This document shows positions 27,039-35,411 of a DNA stretch of 46,333 nucleotides, piece by piece (position 1 is the first letter of the stretch; each line of letters opens with the position of its first letter). Location: assembly GCF_900104615.1 (NCBI RefSeq), contig NZ_LT629939.1:1032717-1079049 (forward strand). Direction: 5' to 3'. A program made the translations under genes and the position numbers. Under the pieces are notes generated by a model that saw only the letters and a list, made by a program, of their open reading frames with translations, searched no databases and was not told the DNA's origin. The stretch is from Merdimmobilis hominis. GTDB lineage: Bacteria > Bacillota > Clostridia > Oscillospirales > Ruminococcaceae.

Positions 27039-30000
27039 TTATTTCTCTACTCCCGCACCCTCCGGCTGCATGGCAGAAAGGGCTTCCCGGATGGTGTCCA
27101 GGGCCTTTTTGCCCTTGGGGATTTTGACGGTAATATATGGCTTCGCACCCGCGTTGACCATCACCCGGCCGGGGAGTTTTACCGCTAGGGTCGAGACCCG
27201 CTCCATGTCCAGCTGCTCGGGGATGAGCCATACCGCATCCCCCCGCTCGCTGATCTCCTTGATGCCCAGGCCCGCGGCAGTGTTGCGGACCAAAGCCACA
27301 TCCACCAAACCCTTGACCGCCTGGGGCGGGTCGCCAAACCGGTCGATCAGCTCATCCAGCACATCCATGGAGTCCTCTTTGTTCTGGATAGCGGCAATCT
27401 TCTTGTAAATATCGATCCTCTGGGAGAGGTTGGAGATATACTCCTCGGGGATGTGGGCGCCAATGCGGATATCCACCATGCACTCGGCGCTGGTTTTGGG
27501 CGGGGCTTCCCCCCGCTGCTCCCCCACCGCTTCGGAGAGGAGCCGCAGGTACATGTCATAGCCCACCGCCTCCATGTGCCCATGCTGCTGGGCGCCCAGA
27601 ACGTTGCCTGCACCCCGGATCTCCAGATCCCGCATAGCGATGCGGAAGCCGGAGCCAAAGCTGGTGAATTCCCGGATAGCGGCCAGACGCTTGGTGGCCA
27701 CATCCGAGAGGGCTTTGCCCCGGGTAAAGGTCAGGTAGGCAAAAGCCCGCCGGTTGGAGCGGCCCACCCGCCCCCGCAGCTGATACAGCTGGGAGAGGCC
27801 CATCCGGTCGGCGTTTTCAATGATGAGGGTGTTGCAGTTGGAGACGTCCACCCCGGTCTCGATGATGGTGGTACACACTAGGATGTCGATCTCGTGGTCG
27901 TTGAGCTGCTTCCACACCCGGGAGAGCTGTTCCTCCCCCATTTTGCCGTGGGCGGAGACCACCCGGGCGTCGGGGAGCATCTGCTGGATCTTAAAGGCGC
28001 AGCTGTCGATGGACTCCACATGATTGTGGAGATAGAACACCTGGCCGCCCCGGCGCAGCTCCCGGCGCATGGCCTCGCCCAAAACGCCCCAGTCGTGTTC
28101 CAATACATAGGTCTGGACCGGGTGGCGGTCCTGGGGGGCCTCCTCGATAACCGACATATCCCGGATGCCGCTCATGGCCATGTTTAACGTCCGGGGAATG
28201 GGGGTGGCGGACAAGGTCAGCACATCCACTTCCCCCCGCATCTCCTTGAATTTCTCCTTGTGGGCCACCCCGAACCGCTGTTCCTCGTCGATGATGCACA
28301 AGCCCAAATCTTTAAACGTTACATCCTTTTGGATCACCCGGTGAGTGCCGATGATGATGTCCACCTCTCCCCGCCGCAGCTCCCGAAGGATCTCCTCCTG
28401 CTGCTTGGCGGTGCGGTACCGGGAGAGGACCTCCACCTTGATGGGGAAACCGTTCATCCGGTTGCGGAAGGTCTGATAATGCTGCCAGGCCAAAATGGTG
28501 GTGGGCACCAGCACCGCCACCTGTTTGCCGTCCATCACCGCCTTAAATGCCGCCCGGATGGCCACCTCGGTCTTGCCGAAACCCACATCGCCGCACAGAA
28601 GCCGGTCCATAGGCACCGGGCGCTCCATATCCGCCTTGATCTCGTCAATGCAGCGCAGCTGGTCGTCGGTCTCCTCATAGGGGAAGCGGTCCTCAAAGTC
28701 CCGCTGCCAGTCGGTGTCCGGCCCAAAGGCGTACCCTTTCAGCTGCATCCTCTGGGAGTAGAGGCGGATCAGCTCCTGGGCCATATCGGCCACCGCCTTT
28801 TTCACCCGCTGGCGGGTCTTGCTCCACTCCACCGAATTGAGCTTGTTCAGCTTAACCCCGCTGTCCTCCCGGGCGCCGATGTATTTACTCACCAGATCCA
28901 GCTGGGTGACCGGCACAAAGAGGGTATCGGTGCCGGCGTAGCGGATCTTGATGTAGTCCTTCACCACCCCGTGGATGTCCCGCTTGATGATGCCTTCAAA
29001 CACCCCGATGCCGTGGGCCACATGGACCACGTAATCGCCGGGAGTCAGGTCGGCCAGGCTCTTGATGGCATCTCCTTTTTTAGCCGCCTTGTGTTTGCGG
29101 GGGGCGGAGGCAGCCGCCCTGCCATGGGTGATCACCGCCAGCTTGAGCCGGGGGTATTCAAACCCGGCGGAGAGGGCCCCGTCGGTGACCAGCACCTTGC
29201 CCCGGCGCAGTTCGCTTAAATTCTCCACATAATCGGCGGAGATGCCCGCCTTTTGCAGGTCGTCGGTAAGGGCTGCGGCGGCCCGCTTGGTGCCCGCCAT
29301 GACAATGGCGCAGTACTCCTGGCCCAAGTAATCGGTCAAATCCTCCTTGAGCAGGTCAAACTCCCCGCTCCACACCGAAAGCTGCACTGCCTCGATGTTG
29401 TACAGGCCCTTGAGGGGGATCTCCCCCAGGTTGCGGGTGAAAGTATCCAGAATAAGGGTGTCCCACCGCTCCATTTGGGTGAGAAGATCCACATAGTCCC
29501 CGATGTAACCAGTACAGCCGGGGAAAAGTATCCCCTCTTCCAGCATGATCTTGATATCCTCCTGGAGCTGCCAATGGAGGTTTTTCAAGGCGTCCTTGGC
29601 CCCGATGGGGTCGCTGACAAACAGCGCTGCATCGGAGAAATAATCGAAGAGGGTTGCCGGTTTTTCATAGACCACCGGCAGGTACTTGTCAATGCTATTG
29701 AGGGTGAGGCCGCCTTCCAGCCGGTCAATATCCTTCTGGAGGTGCTCCTTGGCCGCCACCCCGGCCTTGCCCTTCTGCCGGTCCCGGATGGCGCAGAGGG
29801 TTTTTCGGAACCCCTCTGGGGAATCATAGAGCACCTCTCGGGCGGGGGTGATCACCGCTTCCTCCACCACCTCGCTGCGGCGCTGGGTATCGGTCTTGAA
29901 CTGGCAGATGGTGTCCACCTCATCCCCCCAAAACTCCACTCGGTAGGGGTCGGCGCTCTGGGGAGGGTAAAAGTCCAGGATGCCGCCCCGGTGGGAGAAT

Positions 30001-30527
30001 TGGCACACCCCTTCCACCTGCTCCCGCCCCTCATAGCCGGCCTTGAGAAGGAGAGCCACCAGCTCCTCCATGGAAAAACTCTCCCCTGGGTGGATGGCCA
30101 CCGTCCGGGCTTTTAACTCCTGAGGCGGCATGGTGTGCAGGAGGGCCGCCTCGGCGGAGGCCACCACAATGGGGCAGTCCCCACCGCTTAAAAGGCCCAG
30201 CACCTTGAGCCGGGCGTGTTCATATTCCCGGCTTACCCCCTCCACATCCCGGTAAGTCAGCTCCCGGGCGGGGTAATAAAAGGCCATCTGCTGGTGATCC
30301 GGGCCGAAAAAGGCGTTGATATCCTCACAGATACGCAGGGCGGAGGGTTCGTCCGGGGTGATCACCAATCCCTGGCGCTCGATAATTTGGGTGATGGCAT
30401 AGATAAAATGGGCTTTGTGGATGCCGGAAAGGCCGCTTGCCAGCATCGGGGTCCTGCCGCTTCCGAAGCTGTCGCAGATCTCCGCAAAGTCCTTGAGGTT
30501 GAGCAGCATGCGAGAAAAATTCTTCAT
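27039..30527 (-). CDS. mfd: Transcription-repair coupling factor
   Basis: A DNA translocase that removes stalled RNA polymerase and recruits UvrA for repair. All domains are present in 1162 residues: an N-terminal UvrB-like module (to about 350), the RNA polymerase interaction domain (about 490-560; LTPGDYVVHVAHGIGVFEG), the RecG-like motor with Walker A LLCGDVGFGKTEVA (about 640-653), DEEQ box CIIDEEQRFGV (about 747) and QLRGRVGRSNRRAFAYL motif VI, and the C-terminal TRCF domain. ATG 30527 has AGGGGG eight nt upstream. It follows pth by 33 bp in the same direction and is part of the classic Firmicutes glmU-prs-pth-mfd line. Confidence 0.96.
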   Translation of the reverse strand: MKNFSRMLLNLKDFAEICDSFGSGRTPMLASGLSGIHKAHFIYAITQIIERQGLVITPDEPSALRICEDINAFFGPDHQQMAFYYPARELTYRDVEGVSREYEHARLKVLGLLSGGDCPIVVASAEAALLHTMPPQELKARTVAIHPGESFSMEELVALLLKAGYEGREQVEGVCQFSHRGGILDFYPPQSADPYRVEFWGDEVDTICQFKTDTQRRSEVVEEAVITPAREVLYDSPEGFRKTLCAIRDRQKGKAGVAAKEHLQKDIDRLEGGLTLNSIDKYLPVVYEKPATLFDYFSDAALFVSDPIGAKDALKNLHWQLQEDIKIMLEEGILFPGCTGYIGDYVDLLTQMERWDTLILDTFTRNLGEIPLKGLYNIEAVQLSVWSGEFDLLKEDLTDYLGQEYCAIVMAGTKRAAAALTDDLQKAGISADYVENLSELRRGKVLVTDGALSAGFEYPRLKLAVITHGRAAASAPRKHKAAKKGDAIKSLADLTPGDYVVHVAHGIGVFEGIIKRDIHGVVKDYIKIRYAGTDTLFVPVTQLDLVSKYIGAREDSGVKLNKLNSVEWSKTRQRVKKAVADMAQELIRLYSQRMQLKGYAFGPDTDWQRDFEDRFPYEETDDQLRCIDEIKADMERPVPMDRLLCGDVGFGKTEVAIRAAFKAVMDGKQVAVLVPTTILAWQHYQTFRNRMNGFPIKVEVLSRYRTAKQQEEILRELRRGEVDIIIGTHRVIQKDVTFKDLGLCIIDEEQRFGVAHKEKFKEMRGEVDVLTLSATPIPRTLNMAMSGIRDMSVIEEAPQDRHPVQTYVLEHDWGVLGEAMRRELRRGGQVFYLHNHVESIDSCAFKIQQMLPDARVVSAHGKMGEEQLSRVWKQLNDHEIDILVCTTIIETGVDVSNCNTLIIENADRMGLSQLYQLRGRVGRSNRRAFAYLTFTRGKALSDVATKRLAAIREFTSFGSGFRIAMRDLEIRGAGNVLGAQQHGHMEAVGYDMYLRLLSEAVGEQRGEAPPKTSAECMVDIRIGAHIPEEYISNLSQRIDIYKKIAAIQNKEDSMDVLDELIDRFGDPPQAVKGLVDVALVRNTAAGLGIKEISERGDAVWLIPEQLDMERVSTLAVKLPGRVMVNAGAKPYITVKIPKGKKALDTIREALSAMQPEGAGVEK

Positions 30528-30560
30528 CCCCTTGCCCCCTTTCCTGTTGCAAACAATTGG

Positions 30561-31178
30561 TCAAGAATTAAACTGGTTCATCGCCTGGTCAATCTTTCCG
30601 TCCACAATCAGCTCCACGGCGTCGTTGGCATGGCCGAAGGTGGATTCCAGGGCTTTTCGCTCCTCGGCGGAAAACTTACTCAGCACCCAGTCCGCCAGGT
30701 CGTACTGGGGATGGGGCTTGGCGCCCACCCCCATCTTGATCCGGGGGAAGGTGTCCTTTCCCGTGAGATAGATGATGTTTTTAATCCCGTTGTGGCCCCC
30801 GTCGCTCCCCTTGCGGCGAATGCGCAGGTGCCCTGGCTCCAACGAGATGTCATCGTATAGTATAATCACCCGTTCGATGGGAATTTTGTAGAACTGCATG
30901 GCGTCCCGCACCGCTTCGCCGGAAAGATTCATAAAGGTAGTGGGCTTTAAGAAGAGGACCCGCTTGCCGGCGATCATAGTGTCGCCGCACAGGGATTTGA
31001 ATTTGAGTTTGTCCACCCGAAATCCCCGTTTGGCGCTGATGTAATCCACCGCCAGGTAGCCGGCGTTGTGGCGGGTGTTCTCATACTCCTTGCCCGGGTT
31101 GCCCAGGCCGGCGACGATGTACTCCACCGGGCCGGAGGGGGTATATCCCCCGAAATAGTCTTTGATTTTGGGAAACAA
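30561..31178 (-). CDS. pth: Peptidyl-tRNA hydrolase
   Basis: Recycles peptidyl-tRNAs released prematurely from ribosomes. Motifs are VAGLGNPGKEYENTRHNAGY (catalytic His in TRHNAG), FLKPTTFMNLSGEAV and YDDISLEPGHLRIRRKGSDGGHNG, with the catalytic Asp in YDD. No ATG fits; TTG 31178 is chosen because AAAGGAGGG lies 8 nt upstream, giving a 205-residue protein with a short N-terminal extension (MFPKIKDYFGGYTPSGPVEY). A second strong AAAGGAGGTC, about 70 nt further up in the same frame, is followed only by ATT. The 170-bp gap to prs contains an AGCGGG/CCCGCT hairpin but no clear promoter. Confidence 0.92.
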   Translation of the reverse strand: MFPKIKDYFGGYTPSGPVEYIVAGLGNPGKEYENTRHNAGYLAVDYISAKRGFRVDKLKFKSLCGDTMIAGKRVLFLKPTTFMNLSGEAVRDAMQFYKIPIERVIILYDDISLEPGHLRIRRKGSDGGHNGIKNIIYLTGKDTFPRIKMGVGAKPHPQYDLADWVLSKFSAEERKALESTFGHANDAVELIVDGKIDQAMNQFNS

Positions 31179-31348
31179 CAGGGTTTCCCTCCTTTCGTTG
31201 CTGCACTTGCAAGGGATGGTTCCCACGGCCTTTCCTGGCGGAAAAGAAATGGTGACCTCCTTTGCCCCAAACAGCATATGAGCGGGACAGAGACCTGCCC
31301 CGCTTATACGCGATTGTTTTAATAGTATGTACAAGGGAATGGATGTGA

Positions 31349-32311
31349 TTACACAAACAGCGGGGAAACCGGTTTGTCCTCATAAATCCGCTCGATCGCC
31401 TCTGCAAACACAGGCGCCACCGAAATGGTCTTGATCATGGGATGGCGGGTCCGGTCGTTGAGAGGGATGGTGTCCAGGATGACCAGTTCGTCGATGACAC
31501 TCTTTTCCAGGCGCTCGATGGCTGGACCGGAGAGGACGCCGTGGGTGGCGCAGGCGATGACCTTTTTGGCCCTGCCTTTTTCCACCAGGGCGGCAGCGGC
31601 GTTGCACAGGGTGCCGGCGGTGTCAATCAAGTCATCCACGATGACGCAGGTCTTGCCGGCGACCTCGCCGATGATGTTCATCACCTCAGAGACGTTGGCT
31701 TTGGGACGGCGCTTGTCGATGATGGCGATGGGCGCGTCAAATTTTTCGGCGAACTTCCGGGCGCGGGTCACCGAACCCAGGTCGGGGGAAACCACCACCA
31801 GCTCATCCTTGGGAAGGTCTTTGAAATACTCTTTGAAGTAGGGGACCAGCAGGGGAACACCCAGCAGATGGTCCACTGGGATGTCAAAAAAGCCCTGGAT
31901 CTGGGCGGCGTGAAGGTCCATGGTCAGCACCCGGTCGGCACCGGCGGCGGTGATCAGATCGGCGCACAGCTTGGCGGAGATCGGGTCGCGGGCCTTGGCC
32001 TTGCGGTCCTGCCGGGCATAGCCAAAATAGGGCATCACCGCGGTGATCCGGCCGGCAGAAGCCCGCTTAAAGGCGTCAATCATAATCAAGAGTTCCATCA
32101 AATGGTCGTTGACGGGGGAGCAGGTGGACTGCACCACAAATACGTCAGAGCCGCGGACCGATTCGTTGATGGAGACGGAGATTTCCCCGTCGGAGAAGGT
32201 TTTGACCTCGGCAGCTCCCAAGGGGAGGTTCAGCTGTTTTGCAATTTCAGCCGCTACATCAGGGTTGGAATTCGCTGTAAAAATCTTAATGTCCTTGCCA
32301 TGCAGATTCAT
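31349..32311 (-). CDS. prs: Ribose-phosphate pyrophosphokinase (PRPP synthetase)
   Basis: Makes PRPP from ribose-5-phosphate and ATP for nucleotide, His and Trp synthesis. The 320 residues show IFTANSNPDVAAEIAK at the start, the ATP-loop region YFGYARQDRKAKARDPIS, MDLHAAQIQGFF, VVSPDLGSVTRAR, and the PRPP site VIVDDLIDTAGTL. The length is normal for the class I enzyme. ATG 32311 follows AAAGGAG at 9 nt; upstream readthrough of the frame into glmU is chance. It lies 52 bp after glmU in the same operon, and upp, which uses PRPP, is also in this window. Confidence 0.96.
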   Translation of the reverse strand: MNLHGKDIKIFTANSNPDVAAEIAKQLNLPLGAAEVKTFSDGEISVSINESVRGSDVFVVQSTCSPVNDHLMELLIMIDAFKRASAGRITAVMPYFGYARQDRKAKARDPISAKLCADLITAAGADRVLTMDLHAAQIQGFFDIPVDHLLGVPLLVPYFKEYFKDLPKDELVVVSPDLGSVTRARKFAEKFDAPIAIIDKRRPKANVSEVMNIIGEVAGKTCVIVDDLIDTAGTLCNAAAALVEKGRAKKVIACATHGVLSGPAIERLEKSVIDELVILDTIPLNDRTRHPMIKTISVAPVFAEAIERIYEDKPVSPLFV

Positions 32312-32363
32312 TTTACTAAACTCCTTTTTTATATTGACCACCTTGGGACTCCAGGTTGGCAGC

Positions 32364-33746
32364 CTACTGTTTTTTCCGGTATTTTCCTTTTTCCTTGGCC
32401 CAATTTTCCTTATTCTCCTGCCTCTGGCGGCCAATGGCCAAGGCATAGGGGGGTACGTCATCGGTGACGGTGGTACCGGCGCCAGTGATGCAGCCCTCCC
32501 CCAAAGTGACAGGGGCAATCAAATTGGTGTTGCAGCAGATAAAAGCGCCATCCCCCACCACAGTGCGGTGTTTTTTCGCACCGTCGTAGTTGGCGGTAAC
32601 CACCCCGCAGCCAAAGTTGACCCCTGCGCCCACATCGCTGTCTCCGATGTAAGTCAGGTGGGCGATGGAGGTTTTCTCCCCCACCACCGAGTTTTTCACT
32701 TCCACAAAATTTCCCACTTTAACGCCGGCCTGTAGGGTGGTGCCGGGCCGCAGATGGGCAAATGGTCCGATGCGCGCCCCATCTCCCACCGTGCTGTCCT
32801 CCAAAAGGGAGGAGTGGACCCGCACCCCTTCACCGATGCGGCAGTTGTTCAACTCGGTGTTAGGGCCGATCTCGCAGCCCTCGCCGATGCGGGTCTTGCC
32901 TTTGATAACCGTCCCCGGCAGGATGCGGGTATCGGCGCCGATCACCGCGTCCGGTGAGATCACCACCCCATCGGTGAAGGGGATGTCAACCCCAAGATCC
33001 ATCAGCTTTTCCAGCACCCGCATCCGGGCAGTCTCGTTGAGCTGGTGAAGGCCCTTGCGGTCGTTGGCGCCCAGCACCACATCCGCCCGGGGAGACCGGT
33101 ACACCCCCACTGGCTGGCCCATCCCCTTGGCAATGGCAACTGTATCGGTGATATAGTATTCACCGGCGGCGTTGTCGCAGGTGATCCGGTTCAGCGCCTC
33201 CAACAGGAAGGCGGTTCGGAACCAGTAGATCCCAGAATTGATCTCCCGGATAGCCCGCTGCTCCTCGGTGGCGTCTTTCTCCTCCACAATGGCGGAGAAT
33301 TTCCCATCCTGCCGCAGGATCCGGCCATAGCCGCGGGGCTGCTCCAGGTCCGCTGTCACAACGGTGACGGCATTCCCCCCAGCCCGGTGGACCTCATAGG
33401 CTGCACGGATGGTCTCCTCGTCCACAAACGGGGTGTCCCCATACAGGAGGAGGACGTCCCCATCCACATTGGATTCCAGAAACTCACGGGCCATCATCAC
33501 AGCGTGGCCTGTACCCCTGCGCTCCTTCTGCACCGCGATGGCACAGTTTTCCGGCACAATGGCCAGCACGTCCTTTGCATGGTCTGACACCACGGTGCAC
33601 ACCGTTTCAATCCCCGAGGCAAAACAGCTGTCCAACACCCATTTTAGCATGGGTTTAAACAGTACCTCGCACAGCACCTTGGAGGATTTGGATTTCATCC
33701 GCTTGCCGTCTCCGGCCGCCAGAATGATGGCGCAAACATCCTGCAA
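32364..33746 (-). CDS. glmU: Bifunctional UDP-N-acetylglucosamine pyrophosphorylase / glucosamine-1-phosphate acetyltransferase
   Basis: Makes UDP-GlcNAc for peptidoglycan from glucosamine-1-phosphate, acetyl-CoA and UTP. The N-terminal uridyltransferase domain (to about 225) has IILAAGDGKRMKSKSSKVL and VLLLYGDTPF. The C-terminal left-handed beta-helix (from about 245) shows hexapeptide repeats such as AVIGADTRILPGTVIKG and the acetyltransferase loop near NYDGAKKHRT. TTG 33746 puts LAAG at residue 9, as in the family, and has AAAAGGGG upstream. ATG 33788 would add 14 residues and lies in the arm of a hairpin. It is first gene of the glmU-prs-pth-mfd line. Confidence 0.95.
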   Translation of the reverse strand: MQDVCAIILAAGDGKRMKSKSSKVLCEVLFKPMLKWVLDSCFASGIETVCTVVSDHAKDVLAIVPENCAIAVQKERRGTGHAVMMAREFLESNVDGDVLLLYGDTPFVDEETIRAAYEVHRAGGNAVTVVTADLEQPRGYGRILRQDGKFSAIVEEKDATEEQRAIREINSGIYWFRTAFLLEALNRITCDNAAGEYYITDTVAIAKGMGQPVGVYRSPRADVVLGANDRKGLHQLNETARMRVLEKLMDLGVDIPFTDGVVISPDAVIGADTRILPGTVIKGKTRIGEGCEIGPNTELNNCRIGEGVRVHSSLLEDSTVGDGARIGPFAHLRPGTTLQAGVKVGNFVEVKNSVVGEKTSIAHLTYIGDSDVGAGVNFGCGVVTANYDGAKKHRTVVGDGAFICCNTNLIAPVTLGEGCITGAGTTVTDDVPPYALAIGRQRQENKENWAKEKGKYRKKQ

Positions 33747-33782
33747 ACTAACACGCCCCTTTTGGTGATTGGGATAAAATTG

Positions 33783-33808
33783 CCGCATGGCAATGCCTTC
33801 CCATGCGG
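33783..33808 (-). promoter_or_regulatory. 8-bp inverted repeat in the glmU leader
   Basis: CCGCATGG (33783-33790) and CCATGCGG (33801-33808) are perfectly complementary around a 10-nt loop. The upstream ATG (33788) is in one arm and a GGGAAGG is in the loop, so this ATG would be masked in mRNA, consistent with the TTG at 33746 being the real start. Confidence 0.45.
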
Positions 33809-33820
33809 TTTTGGTTGTAG

Positions 33821-33840
33821 GTGGATACCTCTACATCCAC
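33821..33840 (-). promoter_or_regulatory. Inverted repeat at the predicted glmU transcription start
   Basis: GTGGAT (33821-33826) and ATCCAC (33835-33840) form an inverted repeat spaced by 8 bp. It overlaps the start site predicted from the promoter at 33842-33870, so it is either an operator or a 5'-end hairpin. Confidence 0.35.
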
Positions 33841-33841
33841 T

Positions 33842-33870
33842 ATTATTGCAAGTTTCGGCATTTTTTTCAA
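33842..33870 (-). promoter_or_regulatory. Promoter of the glmU-prs-pth-mfd operon
   Basis: Minus strand TTGAAA (33870-33865), 17-nt spacer, AATAAT (33847-33842). Confidence 0.55.
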
Positions 33871-33971
33871 GGGAATTTTCCCGTTTCAGTCAATTATATG
33901 AACAGTCTCGTGAAAAATAACAAATCCGCCCGGTGCAAACGGGAAAAATGGTGGGCTTTTCTCTGCCATGG

Positions 33972-34000
33972 AAAAACAGCGGAGGCTTAAAGCCCCCGCT
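33972..34000 (-). terminator. Terminator of the rodA-type gene
   Basis: Inverted repeat 33978-33988 with 33990-34000 (11-nt arms with one G-U pair, minus strand), followed by five T (33976-33972). It lies directly after the rodA stop and before the glmU promoter. Confidence 0.75.
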
Positions 34001-34010
34001 GGACTGCATA

Positions 34011-35141
34011 TCACCGCTTGCTGAACAAATTGGGCTTGCTGCCCATATACACGCTGAGCACCAGCCCCATAGCCAGGTAGTTGGACAGCAGGGAACTGCC
34101 GCCGGAGGAGAAAAAAGGCAGGGTGATGCCCACCACCGGCATCAGGCCGATGTTCATGCCGATGTTGACAACCACTTGGAAGGCCATCATGGCAAAGACG
34201 CCCACGCAGATATACCGGCCCAGGTAATCCCCGGCCAGACCGCCGGTGAGCAGTGCCTTGCCACAGATGCCGCACAGCAGGAAAATTACCACCAGCGTAC
34301 CGACAAACCCCAGCGCCTCCCCTATAAAGGAGAAGATGAAGTCGTTGTAAATCTCCGGCACATACTGGTGCTTATCGGCAAAGATGCCCACCCCCCACAT
34401 CCGGCCAGAGCCGATGGCGATCCGCCCGGTGAGCTGCTGCCACCCGGTGTTCTGGGGGTCAAGAGCCGGGTTGAGCATCACCCGCACCCGCATTCGCTTG
34501 TCTTCATCCATAATAAAGAACCAGACAATGGGCAGAAGGGCGACGGCACTGCCCGCCGCCATAAAGATATACTTCCAGTGGATGCCCGCCACAAACAGCA
34601 TGGCGGCGAAGATCACCAGAAAGACCAAGGCCGTGCCGTGGTCCCCCTGGAGCATCACCAGCAGAATGGGAGCCGCCCCATGGGCCACCAAAGTGGCCAG
34701 CACCTTGGGGTTGTTGATTTCGTTCTGCACCTCTGACAAATGGAGGGCAAAGGCCACAATAAAGCTGATCTTCAAAAACTCTGAGGGCTGGATAGTCCCT
34801 CCGATAAAGGGGATAGGCAGCCAAGCCTGGTCATCCACCCCATCCCGCCCAGTGCCGAAGAGGAAGGTCATCAGCACCAAGGTATAGGCCAAAGGGACAT
34901 GGAGCTTCCACAGTTTGGCGATGGTGTGGTAATCCATTTTGGAGAGGATCACCGCCCCCAGAAGGCCGATGCCCGCCGCCAACAGCTGGGTGTAGACCAG
35001 GCGCATCCGGGTAAAAAAGCCCGCTTCATACATCCCCAGCAGGAGCACAACGGAGAGTGCAGTGCAGGAGAGGCAGAGGGCATAGTACAGTTTATCGGTA
35101 TCCCGCAGATACCCATAGACTGCGGAAAAAACTCGTTTCAT
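34011..35141 (-). CDS. rodA: SEDS-family peptidoglycan polymerase (RodA/FtsW)
   Basis: A 376-residue polytopic membrane glycosyltransferase that polymerises lipid II during elongation or division. SEDS hallmarks are IGGTIQPSEFLK, LQGDHGTALVFLVIFAAMLF (RodA GDxGTA motif), a large extracytoplasmic loop with NTGWQQLTGRIAIGSGRMWG, FSFIGEALGFVG, and the C-terminal LPFFSSGGSSLLSN. The QQ..IAIGSG loop is more RodA-like than FtsW-like. ATG 35141 is preceded by GGGGGAGG; further upstream the frame is open only in the leader. It has its own promoter and terminator and stands alone between glmU and fhs. Confidence 0.92.
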   Translation of the reverse strand: MKRVFSAVYGYLRDTDKLYYALCLSCTALSVVLLLGMYEAGFFTRMRLVYTQLLAAGIGLLGAVILSKMDYHTIAKLWKLHVPLAYTLVLMTFLFGTGRDGVDDQAWLPIPFIGGTIQPSEFLKISFIVAFALHLSEVQNEINNPKVLATLVAHGAAPILLVMLQGDHGTALVFLVIFAAMLFVAGIHWKYIFMAAGSAVALLPIVWFFIMDEDKRMRVRVMLNPALDPQNTGWQQLTGRIAIGSGRMWGVGIFADKHQYVPEIYNDFIFSFIGEALGFVGTLVVIFLLCGICGKALLTGGLAGDYLGRYICVGVFAMMAFQVVVNIGMNIGLMPVVGITLPFFSSGGSSLLSNYLAMGLVLSVYMGSKPNLFSKR

Positions 35142-35256
35142 CGTATTGGGTCCTCCCCCAAAGGCAGCGCCTTCGGTTTTCACAAATTGGGGTGTCGCGG
35201 GCCGCTTCCCCACTCCAAGGAAAACGGCAGCCCGATCCGGCGGTTTCGCTATTTTT

Positions 35257-35285
35257 ATTATAGTGGGTAAACCCATTCCCTGCAA
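35257..35285 (-). promoter_or_regulatory. Promoter of the rodA-type gene
   Basis: Minus strand TTGCAG (35285-35280), 17-nt spacer containing GGGTTTACCC, then TATAAT (35262-35257). The leader is about 110 nt. Confidence 0.65.
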
Positions 35286-35352
35286 GTTTTTCCGAAAATC
35301 TTCCCGCCCGGTGAAAAATGGGAATTCCCCCATAGCACTTTTTGGGGTTTCC

Positions 35353-35361
35353 TGCTATACT
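35353..35361 (+). promoter_or_regulatory. Extended -10 promoter of fhs
   Basis: TGCTATACT combines the TGn extension with TATACT (35356-35361). There is no good -35, as is usual for extended -10 promoters. The start would be near 35368, about 45 nt before the fhs ATG. Confidence 0.5.
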
Positions 35362-35411
35362 CAAACATAAGAACGCCTCCCTATCCAGGGAGAGAACAAA
35401 GGAGAAACCAT

